DNA of 64,000 bases from assembly GCF_001316105.1 (NCBI RefSeq), contig NZ_BBCP01000010.1:26805-90804 (forward strand), written 5' to 3'. A program made the position numbers and the translations under genes. A model generated the notes under the pieces. The model searched no databases, was not told where the DNA came from, and worked only from the letters and a program-made list of their open reading frames with translations. This stretch comes from Thermogymnomonas acidicola JCM 13583 (GTDB lineage Archaea; Thermoplasmatota; Thermoplasmata; Thermoplasmatales; Thermoplasmataceae). Positions 8,715-21,188 of the stretch are shown in pieces. Position 1 is the first letter of the stretch. Every line of letters begins with the position of its first letter.

Positions 8715-10669
8715 ATGGGCCTCAACCTGCAGGAAGCTCTTGTACGCTGTTCGGAACTGATGGAGGAAGAGAGGTGCATAGTCCTGACCGGTGGGCCCGG
8801 ATGGGGGGGTGCCCAGGAGCTGGTGGACATGCTCGTCTCAGGCGAGAAGCACTGGGCCCACAGGCCATACTATGACAGGGAGATCCTGAAGTACGCTCCC
8901 TACAACAGGTTGCTTGACAGGCTGACCGGCAGGCACGAGCAGAGGGAGCTCGACGTCATAATCAGGACTCTGGAAACCATAAGGTGGGACGGCTGGCTCG
9001 TAACAAATGGCCTTGACATGCTCAGCGACCACACGAAGCACTTCTTCGTCTACCTCTCGCGCAACACTTCCCGCTTCCATGTCAGGCAGATAGCAACCGC
9101 AAATTCCCTCTCTTCCGGGTTCTCAAGCTTACTGGGCGAAAATTCTGACCGCATAGGTGTTGTTGAGCTCTCGAGGCCAACTGACAGGGACGTGGTCTGG
9201 TACCTGAGGGAGAGATTCAGGGACATGCCAGGAGACCTGGTGTCCGCTGTGGCAAGGGTGTCCAACAGGAACTTCGACGCAGCGCACTACGTGCTGGGCT
9301 ACCTCTCCTACCTCGGGATCCTGAGGGACGACGGTACCGTCAACCTGGGCCTCTACAGGCACTTCACAATCCCCCCCCGGATGCCCCCCCAACGCTGGCA
9401 TCCAGGATCGTGTCCCACCTTGGCGACGGGGGCCAGGCAGCTCCTGTTGGCCCTTTACATATCTGGGAGGGAATACCGCCGCGTGGAACTGGAGGCAGCC
9501 TTCGGCGAAGGTTTCGCAAGCGCGGTGGGTGACCTCTCCCGCCTGGGCCTGGCAAGGGACGACGGTGGCGAGATAGCGTTCAACAAGGGCCCCCCCTTCG
9601 GTGACAGGATAGTGGCGCTTCTCGGAAGGGATGCTTACGTGAGGTGCGCCCAGTGGATGGTTCAGGCTGGCCTGATGAATGGCGTCCCCCCCCTACAGGC
9701 CAGGCTGGTGGCATACCTCAGATCAGGCAACTCAAGGCACTTGACGCGGAGGTCAGGGAGAACTGGCGCCTCATGCTCCGGCGCTTTACATCCCTGACGG
9801 ATCTCATGTCCTTCATAGAGAGCGCCATGCCCATGGTAACCGAGGAATCGAGGAAACTGCTGCAGACCATGAGGTGCACATGCCTCTACAACTCCTACAG
9901 GTACGGGGAGGCCCTGCAGTGCTTCGAGTCGATCGACGGTGGCAGCGAAGGGGCCCTGGCAGTGGCGGACATGCTGATCGAGATAGGCGGTTATAAGAGG
10001 GCCCTCGAGACTGCACTTGAGGTGCTTGAGAGCGAGAGAGGCGCCCTCGCGGCAGAGGCCTCTGGCCTGTGCATAAGGGCCCTCCTCGAATCAGGTAACT
10101 ACAGGGAAGCGCTGGATGCAAGCAAGAGCGCACTGTCTTCCAGGATAGAAGACAGGCAGGCCCTGGGCGAGATCACAAGGCTGAAGGGCCTGGCGGAGAT
10201 GGGCCTTGGCATGCTGGAAAGTGCAATCTCGGACCTGAGGGTAGCCCTCGGGATATTCGAGGAGTCCTTCGAGAGCAAGGGCATAACCTCGACCCTCATA
10301 GACCTTGCCACTGCCCACCTTTCAATGCTCGATTTGGAGGGTTCAGAGGAGTTCTGCAGGAAGGCCATCGAGAACTCCTTCCTCCTCGGCGAGGCAGAGA
10401 GGAGGCTCCAGGCATATTCGATGATGGTGAGGGTCTGCGGCCTGGCCCTGAAGGCGGAGGAGTGCATGGAGTACGCCGTGAAGGCGCAGGCACTCTGCAA
10501 TTCCCTGGGCCTCGGCGGCTGCAGCGATATCCTGGAAAGCGCCAGGGAGGTCCTGAACTTGGTGGAGGGGAGGCAGGGAGAGCTCAGCGAGAGGGCCCTT
10601 TCGTTCCTCACAGGGGGGGGCCTGCGTGACATCGCCAAAACCCCCCCTCTTGGCGAGGCACTTCACTGA
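8715..10669 (+). CDS. STAND-like ATPase with C-terminal TPR repeats, paralogue of 45920-48447
   Basis: About 650 residues in two frames that change near 9680-9710. The N-terminal part looks like a P-loop ATPase domain: CIVLTGGPGWGGAQELVDML occupies the Walker A position but has no GK[ST]. WDGWLVTNGLDMLSDHTKHF may be the Walker B strand, and HVRQIATANSLSSGF a sensor strand. The arrangement recalls MalT-type regulators. A winged-helix-like segment follows (LLALYISGREYRRVELEAAF). The C-terminal 300 residues are helical repeats with TPR spacing (YNSYRYGEALQCFE, ALLESGNYREALDASKSAL, GLGMLESAISDLRVALGI). ATM: no relation to a named family is claimed. It is transcribed alone and converges with cysteine synthase. 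It may be a signalling or transcription regulator; the function is unknown. Confidence 0.6.
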
Positions 10670-10676
10670 TGCCAGG

Positions 10677-11632
10677 TCAGGCCTCATCTGGGCTCGCCCT
10701 CCGGGACCTGTCCTGGTACAGCTCAGTGCTCAAGTACTTGTACCCGCTGTCCGGCAGTATAGCAAGCACCCTGTGCCCACTGCCCAGCCTGCTCGCCTCT
10801 TTCATCGCCACGTAGAGGGCGCAGCTGCTGCTCATACCAATGAGTATGCCCTCCCTGGAGGCGGCAAGGGAGGCCACTCTGAAGCACTCCTTCTTCTGCT
10901 CCTCAGTGATCTCCACGACCTCGTCGAGCCAATCAGTGTGCACCAGCTTCGAGGGCCTGGGCTCCCTGGGGGGGTTCCTGATGCCCTGTATCCTCACCCC
11001 CCCAAGTGCGGGAGTGACGCCTATCACCCTTATCCTCCTGTCGAACTGCTTGAGCCGCAGCGCCAGGCCTGATGTCGTACCGCCAGTTCCTATCGTGGCC
11101 ACCACGGCATCCAGGCTGTGCCCGAAGTCCTTTATTATCTCTGTCGCAGTCCTCTGGTAGTGTGCCAGTATGTTTGCAGGGTCGCTGAACTGGTCCACTG
11201 CAACGTACCTGTCAGGGTACTTCTGAAGCAGCCTCTCCTTCATCTCTATGGCCCCCCCAGCGGTTCCAAGGCTGCTCGGTGTCAGGATGAGTTCCGCGCC
11301 GTAGGCCGAGATTATCTTTCTCCTCTCCTCGCTCACCGCCTCGCTCATGACTATGGTGACGTCGTACCCCCCCTGATGGCGCCAAGCATCGCCAGGGCGA
11401 TGCCAGTATTCCCTGATGTGGCCTCTATGATCCTCTTGCCCTTCTTCAGCACCCCCCCGGCCGCCTCTGCGTGCTCGATCAGGTTCAGGGCGGTCCTGTC
11501 CTTTATGGAACCTCCTATGTTGTACCATTCAAGCTTGGCGTAGAGCTCGGCATCGCCCTCGCCCGTGAGCCTTCTGAGCAGGAGCACAGGTGTGTTGCCT
11601 ATGAGATCTGTGGCATCATAGTATATGGCCAT
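10677..11632 (-). CDS. Cysteine synthase family PLP enzyme
   Basis: A beta-family PLP enzyme. DATDLIGNTPVLLLRRL opens the protein, NIGGSIKDRTALNLIEHA contains the PLP lysine, and ATSGNTGIALAM is the substrate loop. VVATIGTGGTTSGLALRL binds the PLP phosphate, and REGILIGMSSSCALYVAMKEA follows. The frame breaks at 11368-11374, a run of seven where five are expected (GAIRGYDVTIVMSE). The length of about 315 residues is normal. The donor could be O-acetylserine or O-phosphoserine; archaea often use the latter, but the sequence does not settle it. The rhodanese on the other strand also handles sulfur, so the two may be functionally linked. Confidence 0.9.
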
Positions 11633-11651
11633 GGCCAGTCAATCGGTAGAG

Positions 11652-11661
11652 GTATCATAAA
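11652..11661 (-). promoter_or_regulatory. TATA box for cysteine synthase
   Basis: The minus strand reads GTTTATGATA about 25 bases before the ATG at 11632, giving a leaderless start. Confidence 0.6.
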
Positions 11662-11777
11662 CTTGCCAGTAATGCGCAAACCCCCCCACTGCTAATTCCT
11701 GTGCGGTCTGGCCGCATGTGATGGGAGCGCCCACCGGGCACAACTGAAATAGGCCACAGGGGGGGGATTACGGTACC

Positions 11778-12606
11778 ATGGCAGAGTGTCCCGTGATAGA
11801 GGCCGACGAGCTGGAGAAAAGGCTGGGAAACTCAATAATAGTGGACTGCAGGTACTCACTCTCCGACCCAGAGTACGGGTTGAGGGCATACCTAAGTGGA
11901 CACATACCGGGGGGGCCCATTTCCTGGACCTGGAAAAAGACCTGTCCGGGCCAAAGGGAAGGCACGGTGGCAGGCACCCGCTGCCACCTCCGGAGCAGTT
12001 CAGGGAAGTGATCGAGAGGATAGGCGGGACTGAGAGTTCGGAGTATGTTGCCTACGACGATGACCTGACCGGTGCTTCGAGGTTCTGGTTCCTGTGCAGG
12101 TACTTCGGCATAAGGAATGTAAGGGTGCTTAACGGTGGCTGGGAGAAATGGGTGAGGGAGGGCAGGCCGGTCAGCACCGAGGTGCCCAGTGCCAGGCGCG
12201 GACACTTTCAGCCGCACCCTGCGGCTGGCATGGTCGTTGACATCAACTGGGTCAGGCGCATGGGCCGTGGCTATGTGCTCGTTGACTCGAGGCAGAGGGA
12301 GAGGTACCTGGGGGGGGTCCATGAGGCCATAGACCCAAAGGCCGGCCACATACCCGGTGCTGTCAACATACCCTACACGGCGGTCACCTCTGGCAGGGGG
12401 GACACTCAGGCCTAAGGAGGAGCTGGAGGGGGGTCTACAGGGGCCTCGGTGGCAGGCCGGTTGTCTACTGCGGCTCCGGCGTGACGGCATGCGTGAACGT
12501 ACTTGCCATGAAGCTCGTGGGCCTTGATCCCCCCCTCCTCTACTCAGGCTCATGGAGCGACTGGGTCTCGTACGAGGACAGCCCGGTGGCCACCGGAGAG
12601 GAGTGA
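11778..12606 (+). CDS. Thiosulfate sulfurtransferase, two rhodanese domains (frameshifted)
   Basis: A two-domain rhodanese that moves sulfane sulfur to an acceptor. The first, inactive domain has [27 protein letters not shown] and [22 protein letters not shown] then [12 protein letters not shown]. The second has [13 protein letters not shown] and [13 protein letters not shown], then [19 protein letters not shown] with the catalytic Cys in the usual CGSGVTA loop. The C-terminal [19 protein letters not shown] is typical. Frames change at 11910 (G7, expected G5), about 12397 (G6, expected G5) and 12428 (G6, expected G5). A G8 at 12310 adds one Gly in frame. Restoring these gives one normal protein of about 275 residues. 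Confidence 0.9.
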
Positions 12607-12780
12607 GCGCCGGGCCCTCTCGGGTGGCCACAGGGGTGCATGGCGATCGCTCACGGTGCTGGGCCCCCCCTCCCGGGACCAGTGGGTGTCCGGCATGGGG
12701 GGGGACATGGGTCCGGCGGACACAGGGTTGCATGTGTGTGTGCAGGGCGAAGCGAAGGGCGCCCGGGACTTAACTCACAA

Positions 12781-12790
12781 TTTTAAAATA
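12781..12790 (+). promoter_or_regulatory. TATA box for cdc48
   Basis: TTTTAAAATA is centred 26 bases before the ATG at 12812. This identifies that ATG as a leaderless start and places the true N terminus at [15 protein letters not shown] rather than at an upstream in-frame codon. Confidence 0.75.
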
Positions 12791-12811
12791 GTTTCTTGCA
12801 AATATGGGAAT

Positions 12812-15080
<2,269 letters not shown>

Positions 15081-15085
15081 GCCCG

Positions 15086-15110
15086 ACTTCACTTTTTCGA
15101 TCCCTTTTCC
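15086..15110 (+). terminator. T-rich terminator after cdc48
   Basis: Two T tracts (CTTTTTC and CCTTTTCC) follow the cdc48 stop within 30 bases. Archaeal RNA polymerase stops at such T tracts. No strong stem is visible. Confidence 0.45.
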
Positions 15111-15121
15111 CCCCCGACAGA

Positions 15122-15132
15122 ACAATATATCT
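15122..15132 (+). promoter_or_regulatory. TATA box for the PRC-barrel gene
   Basis: ACAATATATCT lies about 42 bases before the TTG start at 15169. A purine-rich GAGTGAGGGG at 15151-15160 would serve as a ribosome-binding site, so this transcript should have a short leader, unlike most here. Confidence 0.5.
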
Positions 15133-15168
15133 CTGTGCCAATACTTACGGGAGTGAGGGGATAACGGC

Positions 15169-15444
15169 TTGAAGAAGTTTGTCTCAGACCTCCTGAAGAA
15201 GTCAGTGGCAACATCGGACGGAACGGTTGTGGGGTCGGTTGAGAACCTGAGGATCGACCAGTCAAGCGGTGAGCTGAAGAGCATTGTAGTGCAGCCCACC
15301 AGGGGGGGGATGAAACTGCTGGACCCATCCACAGAAGGTGAGTTTGAGAGGGACCCGGATGGGCGTTACCTGATACCTATAGCGCTGATGCGCTCCTTCA
15401 GGGACATATGCGTGGTGGATGTCAAGATCCAGCAGAAGCAGTGA
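15169..15444 (+). CDS. PRC-barrel domain protein
   Basis: A 91-residue protein. [19 protein letters not shown] then [12 protein letters not shown] and the final [26 protein letters not shown] follow the PRC-barrel pattern. This beta-barrel is found as a small free-standing protein in many archaea and in RimM and photosynthetic H subunits. The start is a TTG with an upstream GAGTGAGGGG. The G8 run at 15302-15309 lies in frame (TRGGMKLL). The role is unknown; archaeal PRC proteins have been linked to RNA processing and to cell division (CdpB), but nothing in the sequence chooses between them. Confidence 0.75.
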   Translation: MKKFVSDLLKKSVATSDGTVVGSVENLRIDQSSGELKSIVVQPTRGGMKLLDPSTEGEFERDPDGRYLIPIALMRSFRDICVVDVKIQQKQ

Positions 15445-15820
15445 AGTGTCCGGCTGCAGCACCTGGGCGGTCTGGGGGGGCAATGGGGGGGAGACCCATT
15501 CTCCCTATGCCATTCGGGTGCAATTCATCCGTCATGGAAGGCTGCGGTCAAAGCAGTGTTCACAGGCCCAGGGGGGGTTAATGGGATAAAGGGGGGGCAG
15601 CAGGGCAAACAGGTACAATTGGCCGATCATGGGCCTGAAACCCCCCCGGGCATGGGTACCAGAGGCGCCTGGCCTCAGTCAATGGCCAGGTGTGATATAT
15701 GCCAGCCTGAAGGCCCTGGATCAGCCTGTCGGGTTCCGTGTAAGGCATGCGTACCGAGCGGGTTGGAGGTCTTCTTAGTGTTAAGGCAGCGTCTGCCGTG
15801 CAGGGATGGGTGTTGAGCAG
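15445..15820. other. Intergenic stretch without a recognisable gene
   Basis: About 375 bases rich in G and C runs (15475, 15485, 15570, 15590, 15641). No ORF here has a family signature or a start with a promoter, and I see no tRNA arms. Only the promoter of the next gene at its end can be named. Confidence 0.6.
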
Positions 15821-15829
15821 CTTTAAAAT
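15820..15829 (+). promoter_or_regulatory. TATA box for the FAD oxidoreductase
   Basis: GCTTTAAAAT is centred about 21 bases before the ATG at 15846. Confidence 0.55.
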
Positions 15830-15845
15830 CGGCACTTGATGTACC

Positions 15846-17175
15846 ATGGCAATGGAGAGGGACTGCGACATCGCCATAATCGGTGCAGGCGTCCTCGGGA
15901 CATGCCTAGCACACTGGATCTCCTCGCTCTACAGTGCCAGGGTATGCCTCATAGATGCCTCTGGCGATGTCGCATCGCACACAACCTCAAGGAACACGGG
16001 CGTCATCCACAGGCCCTTTTACCTGGACCCGGTGAAGAAGGGCACGTTCGCAAGGGCCGCATCACTCTCCTATCCAATGTGGATGAAGTTCGCCAGGGAC
16101 TTCTCGCTCCCATGGGAACAGGTCGGTACGGTTGAGGTGGCCCTCAGCGACCGTGATCTGGATGTCATATCATCCTATTCGGAGTACGCTGAGTCGAACG
16201 GCATGTCCAGGGAGGAGTATGAGGTCCTCGACACCCATGGCCTCCAGGCCATTGAGGGGGGGTCAGTAAAGGCTCTGGGCGCGTTCTTTTCGAAGACAGA
16301 CACATCTGTTGACTACGGCCTCATGACCAGGGCCATATGCGGCACGCTCTCTGGCGTCTCAACGGTCCTGGGCAGGAGCGTCGTTAGGATCGTTGAGGGT
16401 GAAGGGTACAACCTTACCCTGTCTGACGGGAGCACGCTCAGGGCCAGGACAGTATTCAACTGCGCGGGTGCGAACTCCCTGAGGATAGCGCACTCCATGG
16501 GCCTAGCGAGGGATTTAAGTGTATTCTTCTTCAGGGGGGGCGACTACTGGCGCCTGCGCCAGGATGCTCTGCCTTCCATAAGGCACAACATATACAGTGT
16601 CCCAAGGTTCCTGAAGTTCCCGTTCCTTGACCCGCACTTCATTGTCCGGTACAGTGGCGTCAGGGAACTGGGGGGGCCAAACGCGGCCCTGGTGGCCGGG
16701 CCATATGTCTACTCCGGCTTCTCTGAATCTCCGCTGCAGGCATTGTCCTGGCTGTTCGAGAGGCCTGTCCTCACCAGGCTCTCGCTGCTCACGAACTTGG
16801 AGTTCCTTGGCATGGTCAGGAGCGAGTGGGAGAGCAGCACCTCCCCCCCGGAGGGCATGGTCAGGCGCCTGTCCTCCTTCATACCGTCACTGAAGGCATC
16901 CATGATATCGGGCCCTGGAATTTCCGGGGTGAGGGGGCTCTGTGGTGAGCAGGAGCGGTTTCGTGCCTGAGGCTGTAATGATAACAGATGGCTCATCGCT
17001 CCACGTCATAAATTACAACTCACCCGGTGCAACGGGTGCACCTGCGTTCTCCGCATACGTCCTGATCCGTGCAGTGTCCCAGGGCCTTCTCCGCGAGCCA
17101 GAACGCAACATGTCCAGGCTGGGCTGGGATCTGGACGCAGTGAGGGAGCCATGCCAGACCGTGGCCAGGGTATGA
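15846..17175 (+). CDS. FAD-dependent oxidoreductase, L-2-hydroxyglutarate dehydrogenase-like
   Basis: A DAO-fold flavoprotein. CDIAIIGAGVLGTCLAHWIS is the dinucleotide-binding GxGxxG motif. HTTSRNTGVIHRPFYLDP, KKGTFARAA and a C-terminal TGAPAFSAYVLIRAV match the LhgO-like group, in which the SxxNSGVIHxGxYY motif is characteristic. RARTVFNCAGANSLRIA contains the second FAD contact. The frame breaks near 16935, where five Gs stand in place of four. With that restored the protein is about 440 residues. Substrate identity (2-hydroxyglutarate, glycerol-3-phosphate or other) cannot be read from the sequence. It is transcribed alone. Confidence 0.8.
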
Positions 17176-17188
17176 CAGCGTGAGGAAC

Positions 17189-17198
17189 CTTTTAATTT
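17189..17198 (+). promoter_or_regulatory. TATA box for the short ORF and dehydrogenase
   Basis: CTTTTAATTT is centred about 24-26 bases before the ATG at 17217, so transcription should start at the small ORF and continue into the dehydrogenase. Confidence 0.6.
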
Positions 17199-17216
17199 GT
17201 TGGCCCCATTCTAATA

Positions 17217-17297
17217 ATGGCACGAAGGGCCAGGGGGGGCATCCTCTTGTCCAGCTTTCGTCCATGCCCTGGTGGCCTGTGTGGGAGAGGTGAGTGA
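17217..17297 (+). CDS. 26-residue leader ORF before the dehydrogenase
   Basis: A short leaderless ORF, MARRARGGILLSSFRPCPGG then LCGRGE. It starts where the promoter predicts the transcript start, and its TGA directly precedes the ATG of the dehydrogenase (TGAATG). It contains a CPGGLC cysteine pair. It may be a leader peptide coupling translation of the dehydrogenase, or a gene remnant. A G7 run (7218-relative codons 6-8) lies inside. Too short for family recognition. Confidence 0.35.
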   Translation: MARRARGGILLSSFRPCPGGLCGRGE

Positions 17298-18350
17298 ATG
17301 GCGTTCAGGGCCAGGGAGATAGTGCTGCCCGCAGTTGGCAGGGATCTGCAGGTTGCAGAATCGGAGGTTCCGGAGCCCGAGGGGGGGACCAGGTCGTCAT
17401 CAGGCAGAGCGTGTCCGGGATATGCTTCAGGGACATACTGACCAGGGATGCTTCATGCCCAGGGTCAGGACGCCTGGGGGGGTCATAGGCCACGAGATAA
17501 GCGGCACAGTTGTGGCGGCTGGCCCCTGTGCGGAATACGTGAAGGAGGGGGGGATAGGGTTGCCAGCCTTATATACAGGCCGTGCGGGAGGTGCGAGTTC
17601 TGCCTGACGGGCAGGGAGAACCTGTGCCCCCAACAAGGAGGTCTACGGGGGGGAGACGCTCCGTGGTGGGTACTCCGACCTCGCAATCGTCAGCGAGAAG
17701 AGCCTGGTCAAGGTACCAGGCCACATCGGCGAGGACGAGGCCGCCATAGCTGCATGCGTAACTGGTATGGTCTACCACGCACTGAAGGTGGTGGGAAACG
17801 TCCAGGACGGTTCCAGGGTACTCATAACCGGTGCTGGAGGGGGGGGTGTTGGCATTCACGCCGTGCAGGTGGCAAAGAGGCTCGGCGCAACCGTCATTGC
17901 GGAGACCACTTCGCAGTCAAAGGTCGAAGCGATACACAGGGCGGGTGCGGACCATGTGGTCGTGACCACCGGCAGGTTCGACGGGGGGGAAGTGAAGAAG
18001 CTGACAGACGGTGGTGTTGACGTGGCGCTGGAAGCTGTGGGGGGGATCGCTACTTTTGAGAGCTCACTCCGCTCGCTCAGGACCGGCGGCACGGTGGTAG
18101 TGGTGGGAAACGTCCAGCCAGAGCCGTGGGCCTACCACTGGGCCTGATAATACTCAAGGGGGGGAACAGGGTTGAGGGGGGGAGCATCAGCTCCACCAGG
18201 AAGGACATGATGGATGTGTTCGAACTCTCCAGGGGGGGAGGCAGGATAAGGGCTGTGGTGGACAGGCACATAGAGCCAGGCGAGATCAACAGGGCCTACG
18301 AGGACATCAGGGCCAGGAAGAACACTGGGAGGGTGCTGATAAAGTTCTGA
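17298..18350 (+). CDS. Zinc-dependent alcohol dehydrogenase family (MDR)
   Basis: A medium-chain dehydrogenase or reductase. GVIGHEISGTVVAAG is the conserved N-terminal region, and CGRCEFCLTGRENLC holds the four structural-zinc cysteines. VLITGAGGG(G)VGIHAVQVAKRLG is the NAD(P)-binding loop, with an extra Gly from a run of eight. AGADHVVVT and ALEAVGG follow as usual, and the protein ends KNTGRVLIKF. Frames change near 17385, 17453, 17550, 17640, 18125-18165 and 18235, nearly all at G or C runs. Its closest look is to the acryloyl-CoA or crotonyl-CoA reductase-like members, but the substrate cannot be assigned. Confidence 0.85.
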
Positions 18351-18470
18351 AAAACACCTCCCCGCCTAAGTGCTGCCACGGCCAGCTGCCTAGTTACATG
18401 CGTGGCATGTTCAGCCGGCACCATGGCCCGACTGGAAAAGCCTGTGGCCCAGATCCATTTTATCGCAAAA

Positions 18471-18480
18471 GATATTTATT
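18471..18480 (+). promoter_or_regulatory. TATA box for the MFS gene at 18504
   Basis: GATATTTATT is centred 27-28 bases before the ATG at 18504. This selects that start over the earlier in-frame codon at 18402, which would lie upstream of the promoter. Confidence 0.7.
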
Positions 18481-18503
18481 TCACGTGGGGTTTTAGTGAA
18501 CTA

Positions 18504-19866
18504 ATGGCGCAGGAAGAAGAGATAAAGATGATCATAGCGAGGGCAAACAGGATCCCTGTCTGGTCACTGCCCTACACCTACCTGGCCATAATAGGCATCG
18601 GGTACTTCTTCACCTTCTACGATATATCAGATATAGGCCTGGCAATGCCAGCAATCGACGCGCAGTTCCACATCGGGTCATCGCTGAGCCTCTTTCTGGC
18701 ACTGTCTGTGGGCCTCATAGGCTATGCAATAGGCTCCTACGTGATAGGCACTGTGGCCGACATCTACGGCAGGTACAGGTCGATGATACTCACCATGGCG
18801 CTGACTGCCGTTGGCTCGTTGGGCGATGCCCTATCGTTCAACGTCCCGGAACTGGCTGTGTTCAGGTTCATAACGGGGGGGCTGGGCCTGGGCGCGGACC
18901 TGAACCTGGTGTCGAGCTATGTCAGCGAGTTCGCCCCGCCGGGAGTGAGGGGGGGCCGGATCACCGTGTACACGTTCATCGTTGGCATCCTGGGCCAGGC
19001 AATAACCCCGTTCATAGGCCTGGTGCTTGTGCCCGTGTACTATAATGGCTGGAGGTACCTCTTTGGCATCGGTGCGGTGATCGCCTTCATAGCCCTTCTC
19101 CTCAGGTTCGAGCTCCCAGAATCTCCAAGGTGGCTGGCCGCAAAGGCCAGGGACATCGCAGGTGCGAAGAAAGTACTGGAGATGATGGAATCCACCGCAC
19201 TCAGGAGGGTCAAGAGCCTCCCGGAACCGAAGCCAGAGGAGGTGACGCTGGAAGAGCAGAAGTTCCCAACGCTGTACGTGTTCAGGAGACCGTACTCCGT
19301 CAGGCTTGCGATACTCGTCGTCATGTGGTTCTTCTGGTACATAGGCAACTACGCCTTCCTCGGGGACGCGGAGACGATCCTTGCCTCGGCCGGCTTCCCC
19401 CCCGTGGCATCATCCATCCGCTACATCGCTGTGGGTGCGGTGGGCTACCCTGTGGGCGCGGCAATTATGGCATTCACTGCCGACAGGTATGAGAGGAAGT
19501 TCGTGATCTTCGCGGACACGGTTGTCTGGTTCATAGGCCTCTTCCTCTTCTCCATCAAGACGGGCCTCTTCATCTACCTTGGCTCATTCCTGGCAGCCCT
19601 GGCCCTTGGCATGTACCTGCAGGTGGCCTACACATACACAGCAGAGAGCTACCCGACAAGGGCAAGGACCTCCGGCTTCGCGCTCACGGACGGCATAGGA
19701 CACGCTGGAGGGGGCCTTTGGCGCCATATTCCTGCCCATCCTTGTGGCCTCGTTCTCCTTCGCCTTCGGCTTCAGGTTCATAGCGGTCACTGGCCTCATA
19801 GCTGGCATAATAGCACTGCTCGGCCCGCGCTCTTCCAGGAAGACGCTGGAGGCAGTATCGGCCTGA
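18504..19866 (+). CDS. MFS transporter, metabolite:H+ symporter type
   Basis: About 450 residues with twelve predicted hydrophobic segments. Typical features of the sugar-porter/metabolite symporter branch are seen: GTVADIYGRYRSMI in the loop between helices 2 and 3, GLGLGADLNLV, ELPESPRWLAAKARDIAGAKKVL at the start of the central loop, and TADRYERKFVIF. The leaderless ATG at 18504 gives MAQEEEIKMIIARANRIPVW as the cytoplasmic N terminus. The frame breaks near 19709 (G5, expected G4). The restored C terminus ends SSRKTLEAVSA with TGA at 19864. Substrate unknown. Confidence 0.85.
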
Positions 19867-20014
19867 CCCCCCCGGGTAGCCGGGCCCCCCTGTGCCACGC
19901 CCTTCCAGGCGCAGGGGGAGTGGAGGCTCAAGGCCCCCCCGTTGGCAAATTGCTGCGCCAGGGGGTACTGGTTGTGCCTCCACTGCTGGCCTCTGCAGTG
20001 CAGCCCCCCCACTG

Positions 20015-20025
20015 AAAGTTTTTTA
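20015..20025 (+). promoter_or_regulatory. TATA box for the 20059 small gene
   Basis: AGTTTTTTATT lies about 39 bases before the ATG at 20059, so this message may carry a short leader. Confidence 0.4.
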
Positions 20026-20058
20026 TTGTCGTAGGGATTGAGCGGCCTGAGGATCCTG

Positions 20059-20218
20059 ATGGAGGAGCTTATCTGCGATATAGAGTTTGACCAGGACGGC
20101 GACATGTACTACGCACGCCTCAGGACTGAGATGGGGGGGCCTCAGGGAGTACTCCGGCCGCACTTTCGAGGAGGTTCTAAACCAGGTAATGCTTGAGCTT
20201 GAGGAGGAGTTCTCCTGA
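20059..20218 (+). CDS. Small acidic protein, unknown (frameshifted)
   Basis: If the G7 run at about 20134 is two bases too long, the gene encodes some 52 residues: MEELICDIEFDQDGDMYYAR, then LREYSGRTFEEVLNQVMLEL and EEEFS. The N-terminal beta strands followed by an amphipathic helix recall the small antitoxin-like or HicB-like folds, but no toxin partner is adjacent and I do not assign a family. It lies between an MFS transporter and a secreted protein, all on the plus strand. Confidence 0.5.
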
Positions 20219-20261
20219 AAGTTTGTACCAAAAGGCTATTTCATTCTAGATCGATTCAGGA

Positions 20262-21188
20262 GTGTTGAGGTACCGCTTCCTGGTGGCACTGGCCCTGTTC
20301 GCCCTCCTCCCATTCGGTGCCAGCCACCACTATGGCTCACCGCACAGCGGCCTCACCGTTGTCATTCCGACCACACCTGGAATAGAGCTGAACCTTGACC
20401 GTGAGTTCTTCAACCTTTCGGTGGCCCAGATAGCGTTCGTGAACCAGCAGTCACTCCTGGAGGCGAACATATTCAGTGAGAAATGGCACGTGGTGAGCCT
20501 GGGCCCCCAACGAAACCGTTTACAGAAGCATGATCCGCCTGGTTCCAGTGAGCGCTCCGGGGGGGCTGGGCAGGGAAAAGCCGTTCGGCATTTACCTCTC
20601 AGTGTACATAAACAGGACAACCGTGAAGACGCTCATCGAAAGCGCCGGAAACGGGACGCAGCGCTACTATGTGAACCAGACTTTCTCGATATCCATTGGC
20701 GCCACCAGTACCCGGGAAATCGATAGCGGGATGCTCTTCATCAGGCTTGCAATGTATGGCAGTGATGACGGTGCACCAATGAGGTATGCTGAGGCACACG
20801 GGTTCCAGAAGGACACCAACATGAGCCTGGATGGCCTCTCTTTCTCTCCCCCGAACTCCACGTCTGGCACGTTCCTATACATGTGGAACTCCACCTACTC
20901 TGTCAACGGTGTGAGCATGTACGCTAGGTCACAGATCGTCAGTTACGGTCAGGGCATAGAGCAGACGCTCTACTTCCGTGTGCCACAGGGTCACCTGGAG
21001 CTGCACTACGACCCTTCCTGTCAGTGAGCGGGGGGGTGAACATATTCAACAGCACCCTCCTGAACAACGCTGCGAGGCTTGTTATAGAATACATACTGGA
21101 GCACTCCGAGGCACTGGCAAGTGGCCTGGCAACGGGCACTGTCTTCGTTGGTGCCGCCTACGCCCTGTACAGGAGGTCAAGGCGCTAG
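20262..21188 (+). CDS. Secreted or membrane-anchored protein, unknown function
   Basis: About 308 residues in three frames. The N terminus (LRYRFLVALALFALLPFGAS) is a clear signal peptide. Many Asn-Xaa-Ser/Thr sites (NLS, NRT, NGT, NQT, NMS, NST) suggest an N-glycosylated exported domain of mostly beta structure. The final segment, VIEYILEHSEALASGLATGT then VFVGAAYALYRRSRR, is one membrane helix with a positively charged cytoplasmic tail. Frames change at 20503 (C5, expected C4) and about 21025-21035. The start is GTG 20262 or TTG 20265. The 3' end overlaps a regulator on the other strand by four bases. Confidence 0.6.

Noticed and set aside
15578..15877. 99-codon minus-strand ORF in the 15445-15845 gap
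   Set aside because: It overlaps the start of the FAD oxidoreductase, has no promoter and no recognisable motif.
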